Assembly (NCBI GenBank): GCA_005879315.1
Contig: VBLC01000076.1
Location: 1 to 62,755, forward strand
DNA length: 62,755 nucleotides
DNA from: Deltaproteobacteria bacterium
Lineage (GTDB): Bacteria > Myxococcota > Myxococcia > Myxococcales > 40CM-4-68-19
Direction of reading: 5' to 3'
This document shows positions 35,477 to 42,318 of the stretch, one piece after another (position 1 is the stretch's first letter; each line of letters begins with the position of its first letter). The notes under the pieces are model-generated. The model saw nothing but the letters and a program-made list of their open reading frames with translations, did not search any database and was not told the DNA's origin. The translations under genes were made by a program, and so were the position numbers.

Positions 35477-35488
35477 TTGCTGTGGCAA
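35477..35488 (-). promoter_or_regulatory. MarR-type operator candidate
   Basis: On the minus strand TTGC-CACA-GCAA sits immediately before the marR ATG. E. coli MarR binds TTGC-CTGG-GCAA, with the same half sites and the same 4-nt gap. A bound repressor here would cover the start region of the operon. The 82-nt space to the divergent ACT gene could let it touch both promoters. Confidence 0.5.
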
Positions 35489-35570
35489 CTAAACGGCTGG
35501 GGCCGCCGGGTCAAGCCCGCGAAACATTCGGAAACGTCCTTGATAGGATGCGAAAGGGAGGGACCAGCAA

Positions 35571-36005
35571 ATGGCGATGAGCGTCAAGAGCGCAAAATTG
35601 TGGGTGCTCGATGCGAACGACCGGGCCGGCCTTCTGGCCGACACGCTGGGGCCGCTCGCCTCCGCCGGCGCCAGCTTGCGCGTGGTGATGGCGTACCGGC
35701 ATCCGGGGCAGACGGAGCGCGCAGCGGTGGAGGTCTATCCCATCCAGGGCAAGAAGGCGGAGGCGGCGGCTCAAGCGGCGGGGATGCAGCCGTCGCAGAT
35801 GGCCTGCCTTCTGGTGGAGGGCGACGACCGGCCTGGCATGGGCGCGCAACTGAGCCGCGCCATCGCCAGTTCCGGCCTGAGCATGACCTTCCTGATGGCG
35901 CAGGTGATCGGCCGCAAGTTCTCCGCGGCGGTGGGATTCTCCAGCGAGCAGGACGCGGAAGCAGCGGCGAAAGCGATCAAGTCGGCGGGCAAGAAGCGCG
36001 GCTGA
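35571..36005 (+). CDS. Tandem ACT domain protein
   Basis: A 144-residue soluble protein made of two ACT domains. The first (about 7-60) starts KLWVLDANDRAGLLADTLGPLASAGASL; the second (about 77-140) starts ACLLVEGDDRPGMGAQLSRAIASSGLSM and ends with a helix. The NDRAGLL and DDRPGMG turns are the ligand-binding loops that usually bind amino acids. Such stand-alone tandem ACT proteins are regulatory or nitrogen/amino-acid responsive, but the ligand is not known. ATG 35571 is 82 nt from the divergent MarR dyad. Confidence 0.85.
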   Translation: MAMSVKSAKLWVLDANDRAGLLADTLGPLASAGASLRVVMAYRHPGQTERAAVEVYPIQGKKAEAAAQAAGMQPSQMACLLVEGDDRPGMGAQLSRAIASSGLSMTFLMAQVIGRKFSAAVGFSSEQDAEAAAKAIKSAGKKRG

Positions 36006-36022
36006 CGTTCGCTCCTCTTCAC

Positions 36023-36036
36023 TTGATCTGTATCAA
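36023..36036 (+). promoter_or_regulatory. Inverted repeat upstream of the motor operon
   Basis: TTGAT-CTGT-ATCAA is a perfect 5-bp dyad with a 4-nt gap in an AT-rich island 120 nt before the first gene of the operon. A second small palindrome GCAATTGC follows at 36042-36049. It may be an operator; no -10/-35 pair with correct spacing is clear. Confidence 0.35.
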
Positions 36037-36155
36037 TTCCTGCAATTGCGGCGCGGTTGCGTCCACCGGCGAACAGCGCGCGGCGCGTCGGGGCTTACGC
36101 GCGCGCGTGCATCAACGAACCTTGCGCGCGTCCTGGGGGGCTGGAGGACGCGATC

Positions 36156-37106
36156 GTGCTTCGCGCGCTCGCTTCATTCGCGCTCGTCCTTGCCTGCGGC
36201 TGCGGAAATCATTTCGTCGAGCCGCATCCGCCGCAGCTCGAGCGCGCGCAAGCGACTTACACGGCGGGCAGCGCGGGAGAGCCAACCTCCTATCTGGTCG
36301 TGCTCGATCTCTACCTCGAGCGCAGCGCCGGGTGCGCCGACCAGCACGCCTTCGCGCTGCAGACGATCCGCGCAGCGATGGGGCCCGAAGCGATCGAGAT
36401 CGCCGTCGAGGACGCCTCGCCGACCTGCGCGCAGCTCTCCACCCGCAGCATCGATCCTCTCGCGGTCGATACGGCCATCGTGGCGGCCCAGGCGGCGCAC
36501 GCCGCCGCGCACCTGCGGCCCATCCTCGTCTACGTCAACAACATCGACCTGCCCATCACCCATCCGCTGATCGATCAGCTCGCCGCCATCCGCTCGCGCT
36601 CGGTGGCGCGGGTCCAGCAGGCTCCTTTGTACTGGGCGCTGGCGGCGGCGAAGCCGGCTGGCGACCTGCGCAGCGACCGCATCGTCCCTTGGACCTTCAC
36701 GGGCGATGCGGCCCTCGGCGCGACCCTGCGCTCGCTGGCGTCGGCAGACCTTCCGCTGCAGAGCGAGACGGGCGACGTGGCGGGCCCCTTGCCGCTGCTC
36801 GGCGAGGACGCGCTCCATCGCGCGCTGCAGTTCAAGCTCTGCAGCGGGTCGGACTTCGTCGCGCCCCTTGGATTCGCCGGAGACGGCAGCGCGCAGCCCG
36901 TCGATCCGCAGAAGCCGCCCGCTTTCTCCGTCGCGCTGCCGCCGCGCTACGCCATCCCGCTCTCGGAATTCAAGCCCCGCGCGATCACGCTTCCCGTCGA
37001 GCTCTGCCTTCTCCATTGCGATCGGTTCTTCGGCTATCTGCCTGGAGATGACCCGGTCGTCTGGGACCAGGTGGCGGGCTGCCTCCTGCCGGACAGCCAG
37101 CCATGA
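36156..37106 (+). CDS. Lipoprotein, first gene of the MotAB/FliFG-like operon
   Basis: A 316-residue exported protein with leader VLRALASFALVLAC (lipobox-like, Cys near residue 14). The mature part starts with a Pro/Thr-rich linker and then a domain with a hydrophobic strand TSYLVVLDLYLERS, helices and a second strand HLRPILVYVNN, a layout like a Rossmann/vWA-type fold. Six or more cysteines suggest disulfides. I do not recognise a family. GTG 36156 was chosen because it begins the signal; the frame is open from 36057. Its stop overlaps the next start by 4 nt. The ninth gene of the operon has a broadly similar layout. Confidence 0.7.
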   Translation: MLRALASFALVLACGCGNHFVEPHPPQLERAQATYTAGSAGEPTSYLVVLDLYLERSAGCADQHAFALQTIRAAMGPEAIEIAVEDASPTCAQLSTRSIDPLAVDTAIVAAQAAHAAAHLRPILVYVNNIDLPITHPLIDQLAAIRSRSVARVQQAPLYWALAAAKPAGDLRSDRIVPWTFTGDAALGATLRSLASADLPLQSETGDVAGPLPLLGEDALHRALQFKLCSGSDFVAPLGFAGDGSAQPVDPQKPPAFSVALPPRYAIPLSEFKPRAITLPVELCLLHCDRFFGYLPGDDPVVWDQVAGCLLPDSQP

Positions 37107-37681
37107 TGGCCGCTCTCTTTCTCCTGCTCGCGGCCGGAGCGGCCACCGCCGAGCCGGTGCGCGTCGAGCGGCGCGTGCTGATCAAGGAGAAGCGCTGGTT
37201 CGTCTCGGGCGGCTTCGCCTGGCTGGAGCGCGGCGACTACTACCTCAATCCCGGATTCGCCCTCTCCGCCTCGTACTACCCGACCGAGGAGGGCGGTCCG
37301 GAAATCCGCGTGGCCGGTTTCGTCTCGCGGCTGAGCGCGGCCGGCGACGAGGTCTTCAAGCTCACGGGTCTGATGCCCGACTCGCACCGGCCCATCTCGC
37401 TCGTCACGGCGGGTTGGCGACAGTCGCTCAGCTACGGAAAGCTGGCCATCGGATCCTCGGTGCTGCATTTCGATCTGCAGGGAGCGCTGCACGGGGGCGC
37501 GCTCGTCACCGACCGCTCCGTGGCCCCGGCGCTCTCGGCGTCGGGCGGCGCGCTGATGCGCATCACGGCGCGGATCCATGCGCAGCTCGATCTCGGGCTG
37601 CTCGCCTCGTACGAGCGGCGCTCGCGCGCCTCGATCGCGGTCGGATTCCTCCCGCTGCTGTCGATCGGGGTGGCGCTGTGA
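37103..37681 (+). CDS. Outer-membrane beta-barrel protein candidate
   Basis: A 192-residue exported protein with a clean signal peptide (LFLLLAAGAATA). The mature chain is made of alternating hydrophobic/polar strands (RWFVSGGFAWLERGDYYLNPGFALSASYY, ISLVTAGWRQSLSYGKLAIG, IHAQLDLGLLASYERRSRASIAVGFLPLL) and ends in a hydrophobic strand, as small eight-stranded barrels do. It resembles myxobacterial outer-membrane beta-barrel proteins found in gliding and envelope complexes. It overlaps both neighbours by 4 nt. It could be the outer-membrane partner of the MotAB/FliFG-like motor, but this is inference from position. Confidence 0.7.
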   Translation: MMAALFLLLAAGAATAEPVRVERRVLIKEKRWFVSGGFAWLERGDYYLNPGFALSASYYPTEEGGPEIRVAGFVSRLSAAGDEVFKLTGLMPDSHRPISLVTAGWRQSLSYGKLAIGSSVLHFDLQGALHGGALVTDRSVAPALSASGGALMRITARIHAQLDLGLLASYERRSRASIAVGFLPLLSIGVAL

Positions 37682-39159
37682 TCGCGCTCCTGCTCGCGAC
37701 TGCCGCGCAGCTCTTCTGGAGCCGCGACCTGGGCGGCCTCCAGCGCCTGATTGCCGAGCAGTCCGCGGAGGCGGACGGCCTCTTCGGCGACCTGCTCCGG
37801 CTCGTCGACTGCGAGGCGCTGTCGCCCAGCGACGATCCCCTGCGGCGCCTGGTGCGCATCGAAGCGCTGCGCCGCGCGCGGCCGGCGAACAATCTCTGGC
37901 GCGACATCCTCCACCCCGGGTTCTTCCGCCGCCAGGTGACCAATCCTACCGGCAGCCTGGTCTGGCGCAACGATGGCGAGCCCTGGCCGGGCGAGACGCT
38001 GGTGGTCGCGCCGCCCCTCTCGCAGTGCGCCAAGGAGCCACTCCCCAAAGGCGACGAGGTCGCGCTGCTCGCAGGCCTTCGCCTCGACGATGCGGCGGCA
38101 CGTGCGCGCGTGGCCTATCAGCTCGCGCTCTTGCTCGTGCGCAAGCGCGCGCCCGCTCTGGACGCGGCGCGCTCCATCGATCCAGCGCCGCTGCGGGCCG
38201 AACTGCAGCCGTGGGCGCGCCTCTTGCGCCTCGAGGCCGGAGCCGATCCGCGCGAAGGCTACTTCGCTCTGGTCGATCAGTGGAGCGGCGCGCCGGACGA
38301 AGTGGTCATGCGCGCAGCGGCGCTGGCGGCAGAGCGGCATCAGTTTGACCAGGTCGCCCGGCTGACCGAGCGCGCCGCGGCGCCGAAGACTCCGGCGCAA
38401 CGCCATTTGATCTCGCTGCGCGCGGCGGCCCTCGCGGCGCTGGGCCGCAATGAAGAGGCGCTCGCCGTGCTCGAAAAAGCGCCGGAGCGGGAGCTGTCGC
38501 TGCGGCTCCTCTCGCGGCGTCCTTTCGACAAACGGTCGCGCGCGCTGCTCGCCGCCTTCCCCGGAATGCCCGCGTCCGATCTCGCCGAGCGCGCGCTGGC
38601 GGCAGGAAACGTGCGCACCGCCAGGGCCGCGGCCGAAGAGCTGCTCGAGGGCCCGGCCCACAAGCTCGCCCGCGGTCTGGCGCTGCAGGCGGAGATCGCC
38701 TTTGCCCAAGGCGAGCCGGCCGCCTTCGACGACGCCATCGCGCGGCTCTTCCCCGCCGAGCGCAAGCCGTTCTCGCACGCCGCCGAGCGAGAGGATCGCG
38801 ATCGCTCCGCCATCGAGCTGCTCGAGCTGCTCGCCGCGCGACAGGCGGCGCGGCCCGACCGAGCCTGGCAGCGGCTGCTCGAGGCGCGCGCCGCGCACGT
38901 TGCCGCCGAGGTGCACGTTCGCCACAAGCCGGAAGCGGAGCGCGTGCTCGTCGCCTTGCGCGAGCTGCGCGGAAAGCCCGGAACCGCGCTGGCGCTCGGC
39001 GCGATCGCAGTCGAGCCCCAGGCGCCGCTGCCGCCGGAGCCCCAGGTCGCCTTCGACTTTCCCGAGCCGTATTCGCTGCTCGCCATTCCCGCGCCCGATG
39101 GCTCCTTGCACGACTGGTTCCCGAACGAAGAGCGCCTGGCTGGAGGAGGTCTGCCGTGA
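37678..39159 (+). CDS. Periplasmic alpha-solenoid (TPR-like) protein, hypothetical
   Basis: A 493-residue protein with a short hydrophobic start (VIALLLATAAQLF). Most of the chain is Ala/Leu/Arg-rich paired helices like a TPR/solenoid (ALAAERHQFDQVARLTERAAA, ISLRAAALAALGRNEEALAVLEKAPE, LAERALAAGNVRTARAAAEELLEG). It ends with a Pro-rich segment and an FPEPYSLLAIPAPDGSLHDWF tail. Solenoids of this type are scaffolds in envelope machines. GTG 37678 overlaps the previous stop, and its own stop overlaps the next GTG (GTGA), with a GGAGGAGGT ribosome site there. No named family recognised. Confidence 0.75.
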   Translation: MIALLLATAAQLFWSRDLGGLQRLIAEQSAEADGLFGDLLRLVDCEALSPSDDPLRRLVRIEALRRARPANNLWRDILHPGFFRRQVTNPTGSLVWRNDGEPWPGETLVVAPPLSQCAKEPLPKGDEVALLAGLRLDDAAARARVAYQLALLLVRKRAPALDAARSIDPAPLRAELQPWARLLRLEAGADPREGYFALVDQWSGAPDEVVMRAAALAAERHQFDQVARLTERAAAPKTPAQRHLISLRAAALAALGRNEEALAVLEKAPERELSLRLLSRRPFDKRSRALLAAFPGMPASDLAERALAAGNVRTARAAAEELLEGPAHKLARGLALQAEIAFAQGEPAAFDDAIARLFPAERKPFSHAAEREDRDRSAIELLELLAARQAARPDRAWQRLLEARAAHVAAEVHVRHKPEAERVLVALRELRGKPGTALALGAIAVEPQAPLPPEPQVAFDFPEPYSLLAIPAPDGSLHDWFPNEERLAGGGLP

Positions 39160-40286
39160 TCCGCCTTCTCGTCCTTCTCTTCGCTGCCGCGCTCGCGGTG
39201 CGCGCCGAAGAAAAACCGCCTGAGCCCGCGCGGCCGGCGCCGGAAATTCCCGAAGCCGCCGTCGTCCACGCCCGCAAGAGACCGGTCGAGCGCCTCCGGG
39301 TGGTCGAAGGCAACCTGGTCACTTCGGGCGAAACCGTGAACGCCAGCGACGTGGTCGACGAGATGCTCGACGAGCTCGCCGCCGACGTGGCCAAGCTGGG
39401 CGGCCCGCGGGTGGGACCGCTCTTGCTCGAGCGCATCCAGGTCTCGGACAACATGAATCCCGAGTACGCCTCGATCCTCGAGGCGCGCCTCGCCTCCGCC
39501 ATCTACCGCGCCGCCAACATCGCGCTCATCGTCTGCCACGAGTGCTTCGCCCTCAAGAGCCGCCTCGAGAACGGCAGCTGGGTGGTGAGCCGCGGGATCA
39601 CCGGCCGCGACCAGCTGAAGGAGGTCGCCCGCAAGTACGGCGCGCAGACGATGCTGGCGGTCTCGCTCTCGCTCCAGGACCGTCCCAATTCCATGGCGAT
39701 GGACGTCGAGATGGTCCGCGCCGAGGACTCCTCCATCGCCTTCGCCGAGAACTACCGGCTGGACGCCGGCCGCGCTCTTCTCTATCGCGGCGCCGACACT
39801 GCGCAAGCGCGCGAAGCGCGGCTGCAACAGATCGAGGATCGCCTCAACCAGCGGCCGCATCTGCAGACGGCGGCGGAGCTGGGCTTCATGCGCGTCGACT
39901 CCGATCAGGGCGCCATCTGGGGCGGCACGGGCCGCTTCATCCTCACCGAGCCATTCGCCGATCGCTTCTCGGCGGGACTGTCGCTGGGCGGATTCCTCAA
40001 CACCACCACTCTGGCCGGCGGAATTCTCGGCGGGGTCTTCCAGGCCCGGATTGGCGACCCCGCTTTCGACGCACCCGAATGGTCGCTGGTGATCAATCCC
40101 GGCATGCTCATCACCGGCAACGCGGGCAATGCGATGCTCCTGCTCGGCGGGCTGCGGCTCCTCGGCGGCGTGCGCCTCGCGCTGCACGCCGACGTCGGCT
40201 ACCTCGCTTCCTTCCAGATCAACAACAAAGGCGCGACCTACGGCGGCCTGGTCACGGAACTGGGGGTCAGCTTCGTATGGCGTTGA
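39156..40286 (+). CDS. FlgO/CsgG-like domain plus C-terminal barrel, exported
   Basis: A 376-residue exported protein (leader LLVLLFAAALAVRA). The N-terminal half has the fold pattern of FlgO / TolB-N / CsgG-type domains: an ASILEARLASAIYRAAN helix, a sensing-type strand, then ITGRDQLKEVARKYGAQTMLAVSLSLQ and a strand-rich end. The C-terminal half from about 225 is strand-rich with aromatic ends (LVINPGMLITG, LALHADVGYLASF, LVTELGVSFVW), like an outer-membrane barrel closing in VW. Vibrio FlgO is an outer-membrane flagellar ring protein, so a ring or anchor role fits the MotAB context. This assignment is from pattern only. Confidence 0.65.
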   Translation: MIRLLVLLFAAALAVRAEEKPPEPARPAPEIPEAAVVHARKRPVERLRVVEGNLVTSGETVNASDVVDEMLDELAADVAKLGGPRVGPLLLERIQVSDNMNPEYASILEARLASAIYRAANIALIVCHECFALKSRLENGSWVVSRGITGRDQLKEVARKYGAQTMLAVSLSLQDRPNSMAMDVEMVRAEDSSIAFAENYRLDAGRALLYRGADTAQAREARLQQIEDRLNQRPHLQTAAELGFMRVDSDQGAIWGGTGRFILTEPFADRFSAGLSLGGFLNTTTLAGGILGGVFQARIGDPAFDAPEWSLVINPGMLITGNAGNAMLLLGGLRLLGGVRLALHADVGYLASFQINNKGATYGGLVTELGVSFVWR

Positions 40287-40921
40287 GACTCTCGTTGCTG
40301 CTCCTGATCTGCTCTTGCGCGAACACCGGGCCCAACGCGCTGCCCAAGCGACTGGTGGTGCCCGACGAAATGCGCCGCGCGCCAGCGCCGGCGGCGGGCA
40401 TTCCGCTGCGGACGCCGGTGACTCTCGGGACGGCCGCGACCCCAGTCTCCAAGGATCTGCGACCCGCCACGCCTACGCCCGCCACGCCCGCCTTCGAGTC
40501 GCGGCGCTATCTGGTGCGCCTCACCGAGCATGGCCGCACCTGGGAGCTGGAGCTGCCCGAGTCGCGCGGCGGCTATGAGCTGCGCATTCCCATCGAGCCG
40601 GCGCCGGGCGAGACACCCACCGCCGCCGACGCGGAGATGCTGGCGGGCGGCGCCTCACCGCACAAGGGATACCTCGCCAACCTGGCACGCATCGGCGAGA
40701 TGTACTCCGCGCACAAATACGAGATGGCGCTGATCGAGCTGGTCGATCTCGAGCCGTCCTATCCCAAGGACGGCCGCATCCAGGCGATGAAGGGTTCGCT
40801 CTACCAGAAGCTGGGCAAGGCAAAGCTGGCGCGAGAGGCGTGGCAGAAGGCGCTCGCGCTCGACCCGGCCGACACCGGCGTCGCGGAAGCGCTCCGCGAG
40901 CTTCGACAAACGGAGGAGTAG
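40277..40921 (+). CDS. TPR-containing lipoprotein
   Basis: A 214-residue lipoprotein with leader LSLLLLICSC (Cys near residue 14). After a Pro/Thr-rich linker there is a strand-rich part (RRYLVRLTEHGRTWELELPESRGGYELRIPI) and a C-terminal pair of TPR-like helices (YSAHKYEMALIELVDLEPSYPKDGRIQAMKGSLYQKLGKAKLAREAWQKALALDPAD). Similar TPR lipoproteins help assemble envelope complexes. Its start lies 10 nt inside the preceding gene, and its stop touches the motA start with no gap, so it is tightly coupled to the stator genes. Confidence 0.82.
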   Translation: MALRLSLLLLICSCANTGPNALPKRLVVPDEMRRAPAPAAGIPLRTPVTLGTAATPVSKDLRPATPTPATPAFESRRYLVRLTEHGRTWELELPESRGGYELRIPIEPAPGETPTAADAEMLAGGASPHKGYLANLARIGEMYSAHKYEMALIELVDLEPSYPKDGRIQAMKGSLYQKLGKAKLAREAWQKALALDPADTGVAEALRELRQTEE

Positions 40922-41698
40922 ATGCACGTCATCCTCGGCATCCTCGCGCTGGCCGCGACTCTGCTTGCCACCATCGCGCTCGAGCACACCCAGACGCATT
41001 TCACCGGCCTCCTCTACGGTCCCGCGCTGTTGCTCCTCCTTCTGGCGCCGCCTTGCGTGGCGCTCACCTCGCACGGCGTGGAGCAGCTGGTCGACACCGC
41101 GAAAGAGCTCTGGCGCGCGGTGCGCTTCTCGCCCCGCCGCTCACGGGCGCAACTCTACGACGAGCTGACCCGCTTCGCCGCCGAGTTCCGCCGCGGCCGC
41201 GCCGCCGAGGCGCTCGCAACCGTCGAGCGCGCCGACCACGCGCTCTTGCGCCAGCTCGGTCCGTTGGTGCTCAAACGATATGCGCCGGAGGAGATCGAGC
41301 GCACCGCGTCCACCGCCGGCTACTGCCTCGCTTCCTCGATGAAGCGGGCCGAGGACGTGCTCGCCTCGCTCGCGCGCGTGTCGCCAGCGATGGGGCTGGT
41401 GGGCACGACGCTCGGACTGATCATGCTCCTGCGCGAGCTGCAGAACTTCGAGCAGCTCGGGCCCTCGATGGCGCTGGCTCTTCTCTGCACCCTCTACGGC
41501 CTGGTGCTGGCGAACGCTCTCTATCAGCCGCTCTCGCGCCTGGTGCACGACCACGCGGTGATCCTCCAGGAGGAGGCGCGCCTGCTCACCCGCGCGCTCC
41601 TCCTCATCGCCGCGGAGAAGCCGCTCGCCGACGTCCGCGCGCTCTTCGATGCGCCTTCCGCCGAGGCTGCGCCCGAGCCGCGCCTCGCCCTGGGCTGA
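40922..41698 (+). CDS. MotA/TolQ/ExbB-type proton channel, MotA-like
   Basis: A 258-residue four-helix protein: TM1 about 4-20, TM2 28-48, a cytoplasmic domain (about 50-150), TM3 152-170 and TM4 182-204. TM3 SPAMGLVGTTLGLIMLL and TM4 MALALLCTLYGLVLANALYQPLS match MotA rather than TolQ/ExbB, including prolines near P155 and P203 at the ends of the channel helices. MotA with MotB forms an ion-driven stator that turns a rotor. The ATG directly follows the previous TAG, with a GGAGG ribosome site. Exact ion and rotor partner are not given by sequence; the FliFG-like protein is the obvious candidate. Confidence 0.88.
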   Translation: MHVILGILALAATLLATIALEHTQTHFTGLLYGPALLLLLLAPPCVALTSHGVEQLVDTAKELWRAVRFSPRRSRAQLYDELTRFAAEFRRGRAAEALATVERADHALLRQLGPLVLKRYAPEEIERTASTAGYCLASSMKRAEDVLASLARVSPAMGLVGTTLGLIMLLRELQNFEQLGPSMALALLCTLYGLVLANALYQPLSRLVHDHAVILQEEARLLTRALLLIAAEKPLADVRALFDAPSAEAAPEPRLALG

Positions 41699-41701
41699 CC
41701 G

Positions 41702-42316
41702 ATGGACGATCCGCTGCACGTCGAACACAAGCCCGACGAGCTGTGGCTGATCAGCTACGCCGACCTGCTCACGCTGCTGGTCGGATTCTTCGTGCTCATC
41801 ATCGCCTCGGTGCCGATGCGGCAGGCGCGGTTCGAGCGCATCGCCGCCTCGCTCTCCGGCACAAGGCAAGCGCCGCTGCAGTCGCTGCAGGAGAAGATCG
41901 AATCGTTGGTCGCGCGCTCGCCGGAGCTGAAGAACCGGGTGGTGGCGCGCGACGAGGGCGGCAGCCTGGGGATCGAGTTCAAGGACGCGCTCCTCTTCGA
42001 CTCCGGCTCGGCGCTGGTGCGCAGCGAGGCGCGGCCCGCCATCGCCGAGATCGCGCGCCTCTTGCGCGAGCTGCCGGCGCGGCCGGTGACCATCGAGGGG
42101 CACACCGACGAGGTGCCCATCCACACCACGCCCTTCCACAGCAACTGGGAGCTGTCCTCGCAGCGGGCGATCAACGTGCTCGCTGCTCTGGAGGCCGCGG
42201 GCGTCGAGCGGGCGCGGATGAGCTCGCGCGCCTTCGCCGACACGCGGCCCATCCTCTCGAGCGAAGGCGAAATCCAACGCACCGCGAGCCGGAGAGTGGT
42301 CATCCGGGTGGAGTAA
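41702..42316 (+). CDS. MotB-like stator protein with OmpA domain
   Basis: A 204-residue protein with a single N-terminal membrane helix whose DELWLISYADLLTLLVGFFVLI matches MotB, including the ion-carrying aspartate D21 in YAD. A helical linker leads to an OmpA/MotB peptidoglycan-binding domain with ALLFDSGSALVRSEARPAI, EGHTDEVPI and NWELSSQRA. All key features of a working MotB are visible: the channel Asp, the plug/linker and the anchor. It starts 3 nt after the MotA-like stop and ends 2 nt before the FliFG-like gene. Confidence 0.9.
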   Translation: MDDPLHVEHKPDELWLISYADLLTLLVGFFVLIIASVPMRQARFERIAASLSGTRQAPLQSLQEKIESLVARSPELKNRVVARDEGGSLGIEFKDALLFDSGSALVRSEARPAIAEIARLLRELPARPVTIEGHTDEVPIHTTPFHSNWELSSQRAINVLAALEAAGVERARMSSRAFADTRPILSSEGEIQRTASRRVVIRVE

Positions 42317-42318
42317 CC

